NCBI GenBank assembly: GCA_014382585.1
Contig: JACNJL010000037.1
Coordinates: 1-64,000, forward strand
Length of the DNA: 64,000 nt
DNA from: Limisphaerales bacterium
GTDB taxonomy: Bacteria > Verrucomicrobiota > Verrucomicrobiia > Limisphaerales > UBA1100
Direction: 5' to 3'
Shown here: positions 16,454 to 25,230 of the stretch, one piece after another
Layout: each line of letters starts with the position of its first letter
Numbering within the stretch: position 1 is the stretch's first letter
The notes under the pieces: model-generated
Told to the model about the DNA's origin: nothing
What the model saw: the letters and a program-made list of their open reading frames with translations, nothing else
Databases searched by the model: none
Made by a program: the position numbers and the translations under genes

Positions 16454-18190
16454 TCAGGCACGCGATCGTTTGCCGTTGAGCATGGTGCCGATGAATGTGT
16501 AGCGGACGACGAATTCATAAATCACCAATAGCGGTAGGGTGGTGAGGGCGCAGGCGATGAGGAATTTCAGAATGCTCGGCAGCGCCCACGGGCTGATCCA
16601 CGCCTGCACCAGCATGATCACCGGCAGGTGCGCGATGTACAGCCAGTAGGACGAATCGGAGATGTACCGGATGAATTTGTTTTCACCGGAGAAAAATTTG
16701 CGGAAGAAACCGATAAAGCCGAAGATCATCAGCCACGTATAAGCCACCGTGCAGGCGGCTAGCAGCGCGCCGTTGTTTCTGCTGCGCACGAGGCACAGTC
16801 CCGCGAGCAGCAAGGGTACCGCGAGCGCAAAACTCAGCGGCCATCGTTGGCCCACTTTGTTTTCAAATGAGTCGCGTCCAAAACACATTGCACCGAAGCC
16901 GAAGAAAATCGCGTAATAAATCAGCAAAGGCGGCCACGGCAAAAAACCCACCGCGGTGGTTGGCCCAAAGTCTCCGGGCATCATCAGTTGCGGCACAAAG
17001 GTGACCGGCAACAGCCATAGCCAACGCCACGGCGAGGTGATCCATCCATCGGACAACGCCTTCCACTTAAGTTTGCCGAGCAGCCACGTGATCAAAAGGA
17101 AACCTGCCACCAACCACGCGAGATAATAAAGGAACCACAAATGATGAAACACCGGCGCGAAAAAGATAAGCATCATCAGTGGTCCGCCAAGCGCGCCCTT
17201 GAGATTGCCGCCTTCGGATTGTTGGCCGCCCGCCTCGGTGAGCATTTTGGCGATGACCGGTCGGGTGGCTTTGACGCGTTCCAAGTCCAAGTTCAATTGA
17301 AACAGGCCGTCAACAAATTTGTAAATGCCTTCCACTTCCCCCCATTTCCCACTGACATTCGAAAGCGCGGTGTCGCCTTTTTTATTTTTTGCGTTCACCT
17401 CCGCGCCATTTTTCAGCAGCAGCGCCACAAAATCTGTGTGGCAGAAAAAAGCAGCCAAGTGCAGCGCGGTATCGCCTTCCTTATTTTTCGCATTCACCAG
17501 CGCGCCGCCTTCCACCAGCAGCCGTGCCGCCTCGGTGTTGCCGTACAGCGCAGCCACGATCAGCGGTGTGCTGCCGCCGGTGGGCTCGCGCGTTTCCAAA
17601 TCCGTGCCACCCGCAATGTGCCGTTTGAGTGCCCCCGCATACTGCGGATCCAATGCGGTAAAAATATCCACGTCCGCAGTTTCGCCGGGATTCTCCAGTC
17701 TGGATTCTGCTTGCATCGCCGCCACTTCTTTTTTCTTTGCATCACCGTACATCCCGGCGGGAATGATGGCGCCCCAAACCAGCGGCAGAGCAATTGCGAG
17801 CGGCAGCAGAATCCGTTTGGCGCGATGTTTGGCCAGTGATTTCAAACCGCGATTGCGCCACAGCATTGCGGTAAAAAAGCCACTCACCAAAAAAAACAAT
17901 TGCATTCGAAAGCCATGCACCGCGTGCAGAACAAACTCATACGGGCTGTAAGTCGGCGGCGCGTCGAGCCCCGCAGCCTCAAGCGGCGTAGCCAGCGCGG
18001 CGGGCACTTCCACCACCGGCTGCTGCAAATCCTGTGCCGGCCAGATGGGCACGGGAAAAAACGAAAGCACCCCGTGCAGCACAATGCCAAGCAACATCGC
18101 GAATGCACGCAGGGCATCCAGGTCGTGGAAGCGTTTCTTTTCCAACACCGGCAAAGGTGATGTGGACTCAATGACAGGAGGTTGCTCCAA
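16454..18190 (-). CDS. Membrane acyltransferase-3 family protein with inserted ankyrin domain
   Basis: 578 residues. The N-terminal half matches acyltransferase 3/OpgC-like enzymes: LDALRAFAMLLGIVLHGVLSFF (TM1, 24-45), FRMQLFFLVSGFFTAMLW (TM2, 94-111), ILLPLAIALPLVWGAIIPAG (TM3, 127-146), then from about 340 FHHLWFLYYLAWLVAGF and six or more further membrane segments. Between TM3 and TM4, residues ~173-320 are a soluble ankyrin module (GGSTPLIVAALYGNTEAARLL; DTALHLAAFFCHTDFVALLL). The charge distribution (KHRAKR before TM3) puts this insert in the periplasm. The same module, including its non-ankyrin tail, forms the neighbouring lipoprotein. It probably transfers an acyl group to a surface glycan. 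Confidence 0.85.
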   Translation of the reverse strand: MEQPPVIESTSPLPVLEKKRFHDLDALRAFAMLLGIVLHGVLSFFPVPIWPAQDLQQPVVEVPAALATPLEAAGLDAPPTYSPYEFVLHAVHGFRMQLFFLVSGFFTAMLWRNRGLKSLAKHRAKRILLPLAIALPLVWGAIIPAGMYGDAKKKEVAAMQAESRLENPGETADVDIFTALDPQYAGALKRHIAGGTDLETREPTGGSTPLIVAALYGNTEAARLLVEGGALVNAKNKEGDTALHLAAFFCHTDFVALLLKNGAEVNAKNKKGDTALSNVSGKWGEVEGIYKFVDGLFQLNLDLERVKATRPVIAKMLTEAGGQQSEGGNLKGALGGPLMMLIFFAPVFHHLWFLYYLAWLVAGFLLITWLLGKLKWKALSDGWITSPWRWLWLLPVTFVPQLMMPGDFGPTTAVGFLPWPPLLIYYAIFFGFGAMCFGRDSFENKVGQRWPLSFALAVPLLLAGLCLVRSRNNGALLAACTVAYTWLMIFGFIGFFRKFFSGENKFIRYISDSSYWLYIAHLPVIMLVQAWISPWALPSILKFLIACALTTLPLLVIYEFVVRYTFIGTMLNGKRSRA

Positions 18191-18204
18191 AAAGTTTCCC
18201 AGTG

Positions 18205-18747
18205 CTAACTCAGCATCTCGGCGATTTTGGGCCGGGTTTGCTGGATTCGATTATAATCCAACGGAATCCCAGCCGGTTTAAAAAGGATTCCGTTTAATAA
18301 ATCATAGATAGGCTTGACCTGATCCCAAGGTGCCAGCGCTCCATCGAGTGCGGTTGCACCTGTGTTGGATTTGATTGCTTTATCCGCGCCCGCCTTTAGG
18401 AGTGCCTTCACGATCTCGGGGTGACACAGGAATGCGGCCGTATGCAACGCGGTATTGCCATCTTTATTTTGGAGGTTCAAGTCCGCCTTGGCTTCAATAA
18501 GCATCTTGGCAGCTTCCGCTTGCCCCAAGCCAGCGGCCGCCATCAGTGGGGTGGTTTTTTGGCCATCCGTCGAACGCTGATTCAGGTCGGTGCCGGCTGC
18601 GATATGTTGCTTAAGTGCCTCAAGATTCCCTTCACCTGCTGCCTTGAAGACATCCACATTGGGTGGGGCTGGTTTCGCGGTTTCTTCTTTATTGCCGCAG
18701 CCAATTAGCAGCGCGGCAATCAGTGGGGTTATGAGTAGTTGATTCAT
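18205..18747 (-). CDS. Ankyrin-repeat lipoprotein, paralogue of the acyltransferase insert
   Basis: 180 residues from MNQLLITPLIAALLIGC, a lipoprotein signal with LIGC lipobox (Cys17). Ankyrin repeats follow: DVFKAAGEGNLEALKQHI, KTTPLMAAAGLGQAEAAKMLI, GNTALHTAAFLCHPEIVKALL. The C-terminal block (WDQVKPIYDLLNG... RIQQTRPKIAEML) matches the acyltransferase insert (WGEVEGIYKFVDG... RVKATRPVIAKML), so the two arose by duplication. It lies 14 nt upstream of the acyltransferase start and is co-oriented, so co-expression and a periplasmic partnership are likely. No enzymatic motif. Confidence 0.85.
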   Translation of the reverse strand: MNQLLITPLIAALLIGCGNKEETAKPAPPNVDVFKAAGEGNLEALKQHIAAGTDLNQRSTDGQKTTPLMAAAGLGQAEAAKMLIEAKADLNLQNKDGNTALHTAAFLCHPEIVKALLKAGADKAIKSNTGATALDGALAPWDQVKPIYDLLNGILFKPAGIPLDYNRIQQTRPKIAEMLS

Positions 18748-18821
18748 TTGTTTCAATTCAGTCCATCTTGTCACTTTTACTACGCGTGTCTGGCGGACTT
18801 TGTTACCATTTTTCTCGAAGT

Positions 18822-20108
18822 TTATTTGCTGCCGCCCCGAATAACCCCTTGCTGTGCCGCTTCGAGTCCGGCGTCCATTTTGTTGAGGACACTGTTGAGT
18901 TGTGGATGATCAAATTCGTCACGGAAATTTTCAATCAACCGGCGGCGGTTGGCAATGTTTTGTGCGGGTGCCTCGTTGATGCCCTGCATCAGCGCGCTGA
19001 GCGGCAGTTTTATCGCTCCCCAATTTAACGCTCCGCTTTCTTCCTGCTGGGCCATCCCTTCCCGCATGGTTTGCATCAGCAACACATCCGCCTTCGGATC
19101 CGCGCCAATGTGACGGAGGATCGCATCGCGAATGGCGTACCGGTCAAGGTCGTCGGTAAGCCGATCATCGTTCATCACGGTATGAAAAATTGGCAACGCA
19201 TCCGTTCCCAAAACCTGCCGCAGATAACGCAGCACATCGCCATCGAGCCGGCCGTCAGCGGTGATGAGCAGTGTCTTGGCGGTGTCCACAAAAACGAGGT
19301 CCTTGTATTTCACGAGGATGGCGTAGAGAAAACCTTTTGCGCGGCGATCCACCGCCATCGAGTCGGCCGTGATGGGCGGCAGCTCCGTGAGCAAGCGCCG
19401 TGTGGCCTCGAGAATTTTGTCCACGTACAGGTCACGCGCGATTTCTTGCAGGGCGGTTTCGAGATAGGCCACCTCCACACCGCGTCGGGTGTTTTCCAAA
19501 ATCTTTAGCAGCAACTGCTCCGCCTGTTCCGAGCCGATGGCCGCCACCACCTCCAGCAACCCCAATCGCAGTGTGGCCGGAAATTCATCGTTTGGTTTCG
19601 GAAACGGCCGGAAATAATTCCAGGCTGATGCGGCAAGTTTCTTACCCTCTTTGCCGTTGCTTTTGTCTCCGGCAGTTTTCTTTTCTTTGGCCGCTTGCGC
19701 TTTGGGGGGGTCCAGCGATCCTAATTCCAAATCTACATTCCGCTCCAAAAAATTTGCTATCCCCGGCAGCGCCGCATCCCCCCGGTCGACCAGCGATTCC
19801 AGAAAATACACCGCCCGCCGTTTCACCCGTGTGTCGCCCGGCTTCAACTCCTGCAACCGCGCCAGAATTTCTTGCACTGTGGCCACTGTGGGTTCCTGGG
19901 CTTCATGGCCATCCACGGTAACAATCACCGCCGCCCGCGCTTTCGCCGCATTCAACTCACCGCGCATCCCGGCTTTGGTCTCCTCATTGGTGCGTACCAA
20001 ATCTGAAGCTGCCTCATCCCGGGCTGAGGAATGTCCCGTCGAAACCATCCAGAACGTGGCTCCCGAGGTCAACCCCGCCGTCACCAAAATTAGAATCATA
20101 TTTTTCAT
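18822..20108 (-). CDS. Exported/anchored alpha-helical repeat protein, unknown function
   Basis: 428 residues. One N-terminal hydrophobic segment (MILILVTAGLTSGATFWMV) acts as signal or anchor. The rest is predicted helical with HEAT-like periodicity (RLGLLEVVAAIGSEQAEQLLLKIL; RYAIRDAILRHIGADPKADVLL). A low-complexity Lys/Ala/Gly-rich linker (AKEKKTAGDKSNGKEGKK, about 145-165) divides it. No known family recognised. It ends about 75 nt upstream of the ankyrin lipoprotein on the same strand and may be transcribed with it. Confidence 0.7.
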   Translation of the reverse strand: MKNMILILVTAGLTSGATFWMVSTGHSSARDEAASDLVRTNEETKAGMRGELNAAKARAAVIVTVDGHEAQEPTVATVQEILARLQELKPGDTRVKRRAVYFLESLVDRGDAALPGIANFLERNVDLELGSLDPPKAQAAKEKKTAGDKSNGKEGKKLAASAWNYFRPFPKPNDEFPATLRLGLLEVVAAIGSEQAEQLLLKILENTRRGVEVAYLETALQEIARDLYVDKILEATRRLLTELPPITADSMAVDRRAKGFLYAILVKYKDLVFVDTAKTLLITADGRLDGDVLRYLRQVLGTDALPIFHTVMNDDRLTDDLDRYAIRDAILRHIGADPKADVLLMQTMREGMAQQEESGALNWGAIKLPLSALMQGINEAPAQNIANRRRLIENFRDEFDHPQLNSVLNKMDAGLEAAQQGVIRGGSK

Positions 20109-20221
20109 AACAGGATGATGGTGAAACTCTGGCTCAAGGCCAATTTCAAATCAATACGCCAAAAAGGCAAAGTGGTTACATTCACTGAAATAAAATAGTC
20201 GAATGTTTTATTGATAAAAAA

Positions 20222-21634
20222 CTACCCGTGAATGACCACCATTTTGGTTTCGGTCATTTCCTCGATGGCGTACTTGGGGCCTTCCTTGCCGAGGCCGCTG
20301 TCTTTGAGCCCTCCGTAGGGCATGAGGTCGGCGCGCCACATGGGGCCCCAGTTGATGTGCAGGTTGCCGCTCTCCACCTCGCGGGCGAAACGCAGGGCGG
20401 CGTCGAGGTTTTCGGTGAAGATGCCGGCGCTGAGGCCGTAGGGGGTATCGTTGGCCAGCGCAATGGCTTCGTCAATGTTCGCTGCGCGTGTGACGCCGAC
20501 AGCGGGACCAAAGAGTTCGTCGCAGCTCAGGCGCATGTCGGGGCTGACATCGGCAAGCAGCGCGGGCTGGACGACTGCGCCGTCGCGTTCGCCGCCGCAG
20601 AGGAGGCGCGCGCCGTTGGTGGCGGCTGCGCCAATCCACTCTGCCACGCGCACGGCGTCACCTTCGCGCACGAGCGGCCCGACGTTGGTGCCTTCGGCCA
20701 ACTGATCGCCCGCGGTGAGGCCAGCGACGCGCGGCTGCAGTTCGTCGAGCAGATTATCGTGAATGCCCGGCGTGGCGATGACGCGTTGGCAGGAGATGCA
20801 AACTTGTCCGGCATTGGCAAAGCCGGTGGCGACGGTGGCGGCGGCAACCTTCTCGAGGTCGGCGTCGTCGAGCACAATGAGCGGGCTGTTGGAGCCGAGC
20901 TCCATGGTTACACGCTTCAGCCCGGCGGCGGCGCAGATGGCCTTGCCCACCTCGGCACTACCGGTGAAGCTGATTTTGCGAATGCGATCCTCCGCGCAGA
21001 TTGCCGCGCCAATGGAACTTCCCAGGCCGGTGAGGCAGGCGATCGCTTCTGGAGGCAGGCCAGCCTCGAGCAGAATCTCCACTAGCTTCAAGGCCGAGAG
21101 CGGGGTGTCGGTGGCGGGCTTAATGAGGACGGCGTTGCCTGCGGCAATGGCGGGGCCAATCTTGTGCGCCACGAGGTTGAGCGGAAAGTTGAAGGGCGTG
21201 ATGGCCGCGACGATACCCACGGGAACACGTAATGTGAATCCGAGCTTGCCTGCACCACCGGGCGCGGCATCGAGCGGCAGCACCTCGCCGGTGATGCGCC
21301 GGGCTTCGTCGGCCGAAAGGTCAATCGTCTCCGCCGCGCGCGTGACCTCGAGTTTTCCCTCGGCCAGAATCTTGCCTTCCTCGGTCGATAAAAGTGTGCC
21401 GATTTCATCTTCGCGCGCGCGCAGGAGTAGTGCCGCCTTGCGCAAAATGTCGCAACGCTCCAGCGCTGGCATTGCCCGCATGATCTTCGCGCCCTCGACG
21501 AGGCCGTCGACGGCAGCGGTCACATCCGCTGGCGTCGCCGCCGGCACGGTATCGAAGGCTTCGCCGTTGAACGGATTGACCACGTCGATCCGCGAGTCGC
21601 GCTCGGCCCATTTGCTTTTTAAAAACATTTTCAT
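20222..21634 (-). CDS. NAD(P)-dependent aldehyde dehydrogenase
   Basis: 470 residues, full-length ALDH. Catalytic Cys279 lies in GQVCISCQR and the general base Glu245 in VTMELGSNSP. TPFNFPLN (146-153) and the cofactor loop FTGSAEVG (223-230) are present, and the C-terminal block is HINWGPMWRADLMPYGGLKDSG. The overall sequence is nearest to lactaldehyde/non-phosphorylating GAPDH/sulfoacetaldehyde-type dehydrogenases, which does not fix the substrate. Cytoplasmic. It stands alone, preceded by a hairpin that may end transcription of the upstream esterase. Confidence 0.93.
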   Translation of the reverse strand: MKMFLKSKWAERDSRIDVVNPFNGEAFDTVPAATPADVTAAVDGLVEGAKIMRAMPALERCDILRKAALLLRAREDEIGTLLSTEEGKILAEGKLEVTRAAETIDLSADEARRITGEVLPLDAAPGGAGKLGFTLRVPVGIVAAITPFNFPLNLVAHKIGPAIAAGNAVLIKPATDTPLSALKLVEILLEAGLPPEAIACLTGLGSSIGAAICAEDRIRKISFTGSAEVGKAICAAAGLKRVTMELGSNSPLIVLDDADLEKVAAATVATGFANAGQVCISCQRVIATPGIHDNLLDELQPRVAGLTAGDQLAEGTNVGPLVREGDAVRVAEWIGAAATNGARLLCGGERDGAVVQPALLADVSPDMRLSCDELFGPAVGVTRAANIDEAIALANDTPYGLSAGIFTENLDAALRFAREVESGNLHINWGPMWRADLMPYGGLKDSGLGKEGPKYAIEEMTETKMVVIHG

Positions 21635-21646
21635 AAATCAAAACGG

Positions 21647-21674
21647 CGGACTCGCTGCGAGTCCGTTTTATTTT
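21647..21674. terminator. Hairpin with flanking T/A runs between esterase and ALDH genes
   Basis: CGGACTCG (21647-21654) and CGAGTCCG (21658-21665) with loop CTG, followed on the + strand by TTTTATTTT and on the - strand by CCGTTTTGATTT. It could act as a terminator for the leftward esterase. The stem GCGGACTCGC also matches the outer end of the family-1 REP arm, so it may be a REP remnant used as a terminator. Confidence 0.55.
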
Positions 21675-21686
21675 CACTAATCACTC

Positions 21687-22736
21687 TCACTTCCCGGTGA
21701 GTTTTTTCACCAGAAAATCATTCACGCCACGGTACGCCTTGATGGGCGGGCCACCTTTGTATTGCACGTGGCACTCGATGCCGAGCTGGTCCATCGCTTC
21801 CTTGAGCTCGATGCCGAGGCGCGGGTGGTGCACCCACTGGTTTGGATTGGTTTTTTCGGTGACTGGCGAATCAGCCGAGCCGTAGGTTTGGTAGCAGGGC
21901 GGGTCGTCGCGCGTGAGGTAGGTGATGGGGGAATTGATGCGGGCGCGTTCGGTGAGTTGCGGCGTCCACTCAATGTCCCCTTCGCCGCGCAGGCCGAAGA
22001 TTGCACGCATGGCGGGATGCGGGATGAGATTTTTCACGCCAAACCATTTGCGAAAAGTCACGGGGCTGAGGGTTGGTTGGCCTCCGCTGGGGGCGAGGGC
22101 GATGAGGCGGGTGGATTCTCGTTTAACGGGATCAGCGTTGTCCGGATCGGCAAGGTCATTGTGGAAGCCGAGCCACATGAGGATGCACGCGCCGGCCGAG
22201 CCGCCGGTGGCGGCGAAGCGGGTTTTGTCGAGGTTGTACTTTTTTGCGTGATGCCGCAGGAATTGCAGCGCGCGGCCCGAGTCGTGCATCGCACCGGGCA
22301 GCGGATTGTTGCCACCCTCGGTGAAACGATAGTTGATGGCTGCCACCGAGATGCCCGCGGCGTGCATGCGCTTGATGAGGTTCACCTGCCGGTGGTAGCT
22401 GCTCTTGTCGCCTGCGCGAAAGCCGCCGCCGTGGATGCAAATGAGTAGCGGTGTGGGGCGGTCGTTCCTCACGAGCCAAAGGTCGAGCTTGTGCCGTGCG
22501 TGTGTGCCGTAGGCGATGTCGGCATTCGTGGGCTTGAGCACGGGGCGGTTGGCCTCGCGGTTGCTCCGAAGTTTCTGAAATGCCTTTGCCTCAGTGTGCG
22601 TGAGGATGCCGTCCTGATTGGCATCGGCGGCGGGGTAACGCTTGAGGATGCGCTGGAGATTTTCATTGGACTTGGAGGTGGGCTCGGCGGCACCGCAAAG
22701 CACAGCCGTAAATAATAAACAGAGAATGCGGTTCAT
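21687..22736 (-). CDS. Exported alpha/beta-hydrolase (esterase) with EF-hand
   Basis: 349 residues from MNRILCLLFTAVLCGAAEP (signal peptide). An EF-hand-like calcium loop, DANQDGILTHTE (about 37-48), precedes the hydrolase domain. The oxyanion motif is HGGG (ICIHGGGFRAGDKSS) and the nucleophile elbow is GGSAGA (FAATGGSAGACILMW). Such HGGG-type carboxylesterases in polysaccharide loci often remove acetyl or feruloyl groups from glycans. The upstream frame to 22853 lacks a signal peptide, so the ATG at 22736 is chosen. Its start is 42 nt from the stop of the carbohydrate esterase on the same strand. Confidence 0.9.
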   Translation of the reverse strand: MNRILCLLFTAVLCGAAEPTSKSNENLQRILKRYPAADANQDGILTHTEAKAFQKLRSNREANRPVLKPTNADIAYGTHARHKLDLWLVRNDRPTPLLICIHGGGFRAGDKSSYHRQVNLIKRMHAAGISVAAINYRFTEGGNNPLPGAMHDSGRALQFLRHHAKKYNLDKTRFAATGGSAGACILMWLGFHNDLADPDNADPVKRESTRLIALAPSGGQPTLSPVTFRKWFGVKNLIPHPAMRAIFGLRGEGDIEWTPQLTERARINSPITYLTRDDPPCYQTYGSADSPVTEKTNPNQWVHHPRLGIELKEAMDQLGIECHVQYKGGPPIKAYRGVNDFLVKKLTGK

Positions 22737-22777
22737 GGGGTAAGTCTGCCTGAAAATCGCCGTGCGGCAAATGGAAA

Positions 22778-23740
22778 TCAGCGGCGCAAGTCGATCATTG
22801 CCTTGCCCAGCGCGTCGCCAATTAAAAAATAACTCTCCGCATTGCCGAACCAATGATGCCCGTGGCCGACGTTGGGCGATTGTTCCTTGGGCCGCGCGAA
22901 GGCGGTGGTGGGGACAAACAATACATTGCCGCGAAAATCCCTCCGTTCCGCCGCCGCCTTTTGCGCGGCGCGAATGGCGAGCATGTTGGCGCTTCCCTGC
23001 GGGCCGCCGTTGCCCAGCTCGCCGATGATGACGGGCAGCTTGGGCACCTTAAACTCCGTGCGAACGTCCTTGATGAGGTGCACAAGATTGGTTTCGTAGT
23101 CCGCAAGAGCCTCCTTGTTGAACATATCGTTCCAGCCTTGAAACCAAATGAAGCCGGCGATCTCCAGTTCCTTGCCGGCCAGCGCGGGGAACTCCGTCGC
23201 GGCATTTGCCAAGCCCTCGCGTACCTCGGCCAGCATCTTTTGATAAAATTCACCCGTCTCGCCGCCGGCGCTGGGCGGGCGAAAATCCTTGTGTAAACTC
23301 TTGCCGCCCCACGCGGTTTTAATGAGCAACACCGGCGTCTCAATCGCGTCGCCAAGCCGATGGCCAATTTGAAGTTCCGGCCCGATATGATGCCGGCTGT
23401 TTTGCGAACCGTAGCCGGTGAAGCCAATCGTCAACCCACCGGCCATCACGCCGCTCCGGTTTCGGAAGCGCACGAAGACATCATCGCGCACGGTCCAAGT
23501 GCCGTTGGCGTCCTTGAGATGAGCGTAGCGGGTTTTGTTCTCCGGCGTGGTCATGACGTTTTTCAAAATGCCCTTGCCGCCGTTGTAGTTGCGCGGGTGG
23601 TCGAGGTCCACCACACCCTGTCCTTCCATGTTGGATTGGCCGGCCAGGATGAACACCTGCACGGCATCGGATGACGTTTGACAACCGGTGATGATGAATG
23701 CAGCCAGCAATAGCGCGAGAGGCATGAAAGGGATTCGCAT
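22778..23740 (-). CDS. SGNH-like carbohydrate esterase (sialate O-acetylesterase family), lipoprotein
   Basis: 320 residues from MRIPFMPLALLLAAFIITGC with lipobox ITGC. FILAGQSNMEGQGVVD is the nucleophile block, followed by GPELQIGHRLGD, LLIKTAWGGKS, GFIWFQGWNDMFN and a C-terminal GHHWFGNAESYFLIGDALG. It shares domain order with the esterase at 12564-13697 but has no long helical insert and is anchored to a membrane. It probably de-acetylates polysaccharide. It is followed by the HGGG esterase, so two esterases are encoded in tandem. Confidence 0.9.
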   Translation of the reverse strand: MRIPFMPLALLLAAFIITGCQTSSDAVQVFILAGQSNMEGQGVVDLDHPRNYNGGKGILKNVMTTPENKTRYAHLKDANGTWTVRDDVFVRFRNRSGVMAGGLTIGFTGYGSQNSRHHIGPELQIGHRLGDAIETPVLLIKTAWGGKSLHKDFRPPSAGGETGEFYQKMLAEVREGLANAATEFPALAGKELEIAGFIWFQGWNDMFNKEALADYETNLVHLIKDVRTEFKVPKLPVIIGELGNGGPQGSANMLAIRAAQKAAAERRDFRGNVLFVPTTAFARPKEQSPNVGHGHHWFGNAESYFLIGDALGKAMIDLRR

Positions 23741-23806
23741 ACCGGAACCTAACCGCAGAGCGGCCGAGGGCACAGGGAAAAAATCGCCGAGCCCTTTCTA
23801 AGCCAA

Positions 23807-25183
23807 TCAGCCGACCAACTCGCGGATGGGCTTGATGCCGCTGTCCACGAGGTAATGCGGACGACCCTGAGAATCGGTGACGGTGGCGGTGGCGGTGTTG
23901 ATGCCGAGGCAATTATAGAGCGTCGCAAACACTTCCTGAAATTTCACCGGTCGATCGTTGGGCTCGTTGCCGTGTTTGTCGGTGGAGCCGATGACTTGGC
24001 CGTGGTTCATACCGCCGCCAGCCATAAAGACGAAGTTGGCGCGCGGCCAATGGTCGCGACTGTTGTTTTTGTTGATCTTCGGCGTGCGGCCAAACTCGCC
24101 CCACATCACGACGGCCACGTCCTTGTTGAGGCCGCGTTCCTTGAGGTCGGTGAGCAGCGCGGAGAGGCCCTGGTCCAGCAGTGGCATTTCCTGGCGCGAG
24201 CGCGGGAAGTTCATGCCGTCGCCGCCGTGCCAGTCCCAGCGGCTGTAGTTCAGCGACACCACGCGCGCCCCGGCCTCCACAAGACGGCGGGCGATGAGAA
24301 AGTTGCGAATCATCCTCGGCGCACCATCGCGTTGGTACTTGGAATCATTCACGCCGTACCGCTCGGCGATGCGCGGGTCTTCCTTGGAAACATCCAGCGC
24401 GTCCATGAGACCGCTGTTGGACAGGATGCCGAGGGCCTGCGCGTTATAAGCGTCGAGGTCGGACTGTTGGCCGGTCGCATCGGCGGTGGCGCGGAACTTG
24501 TCAATGGCACCGCGCAGCCGGTTGCGGTCGTTCAAGCGGTCGAGGCTGATCCCCTCCAGCGCGAGGCTTTGCGCCTTGGCGTTTGGATTTTTCTGCACCA
24601 GCTGCATCGGCGAATGGGCCGCGCCGGTGAAGCCGCCGTTGCCGGCTTGGCCCCACGTGCGGTTGCCGGTGGGGTACATCAGCGAAAGATTCGCCGGCAC
24701 GCCCGCCTGCGAGCCTTGCAACTTGCTCACCCACGAACCCCAGCTCGGCCAGCCGCCTTGCGGCGCATTGCGCTTCTCGCTTTGGCGCCGACCGGTCATG
24801 CACTGGAAACAATCGTGCGCACCATCGGAATCGGCCAGTGAACGGATGATGGAATACTGGTCGGCCATCTTCGCGAGGCGCGGAAACATTTCACAAATCT
24901 CCACGCCGGGCACGTTGGTTTTAATCGGCCGGAACTCGCCGCGGATTTCCTTGCCCGCCTCGGGCTTGAGGTCGAAGAAATCCAGATGCGACGGACCGCC
25001 GGGAAGGTAAATATTAATCACCGCCTTGTGCGAGCGGCCGGTTTTTTGCGCCGCCTCCACCTCGAGCAGTTGCCCCAGCGAAAGCCCGCCCGCGGCCATG
25101 CCGCCGACCTTCAAAAAATCGCGCCGCGAAAACCCATCGCAATGGGCTTGGCCGCCATCAGAGTTGCCAAAAAGATCAACCAT
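23807..25183 (-). CDS. DUF1501 family protein (Tat-exported)
   Basis: 458 residues. A canonical Tat motif SRRDFLKVGGMAAGGLSLGQLL (19-40) is followed by KAVINIYLPGGPSHLDFFDLKP, SDGAHDCFQCMTGRRQ, VMWGEFGRTPKINKNNSRDHWPRANFVFMAGGG and a terminal DSGIKPIREL. This belongs to the 'planctomycete' DUF1501 branch. It lies 47 nt downstream of the giant PQQ/LamG gene on the same strand and upstream of the esterase pair. Enzymatic role unknown. Confidence 0.93.
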   Translation of the reverse strand: MVDLFGNSDGGQAHCDGFSRRDFLKVGGMAAGGLSLGQLLEVEAAQKTGRSHKAVINIYLPGGPSHLDFFDLKPEAGKEIRGEFRPIKTNVPGVEICEMFPRLAKMADQYSIIRSLADSDGAHDCFQCMTGRRQSEKRNAPQGGWPSWGSWVSKLQGSQAGVPANLSLMYPTGNRTWGQAGNGGFTGAAHSPMQLVQKNPNAKAQSLALEGISLDRLNDRNRLRGAIDKFRATADATGQQSDLDAYNAQALGILSNSGLMDALDVSKEDPRIAERYGVNDSKYQRDGAPRMIRNFLIARRLVEAGARVVSLNYSRWDWHGGDGMNFPRSRQEMPLLDQGLSALLTDLKERGLNKDVAVVMWGEFGRTPKINKNNSRDHWPRANFVFMAGGGMNHGQVIGSTDKHGNEPNDRPVKFQEVFATLYNCLGINTATATVTDSQGRPHYLVDSGIKPIRELVG

Positions 25184-25230
25184 AACAATTCGTAAACTAT
25201 GCGATTTTAAGACGCATAGCGAGGGTGAAT

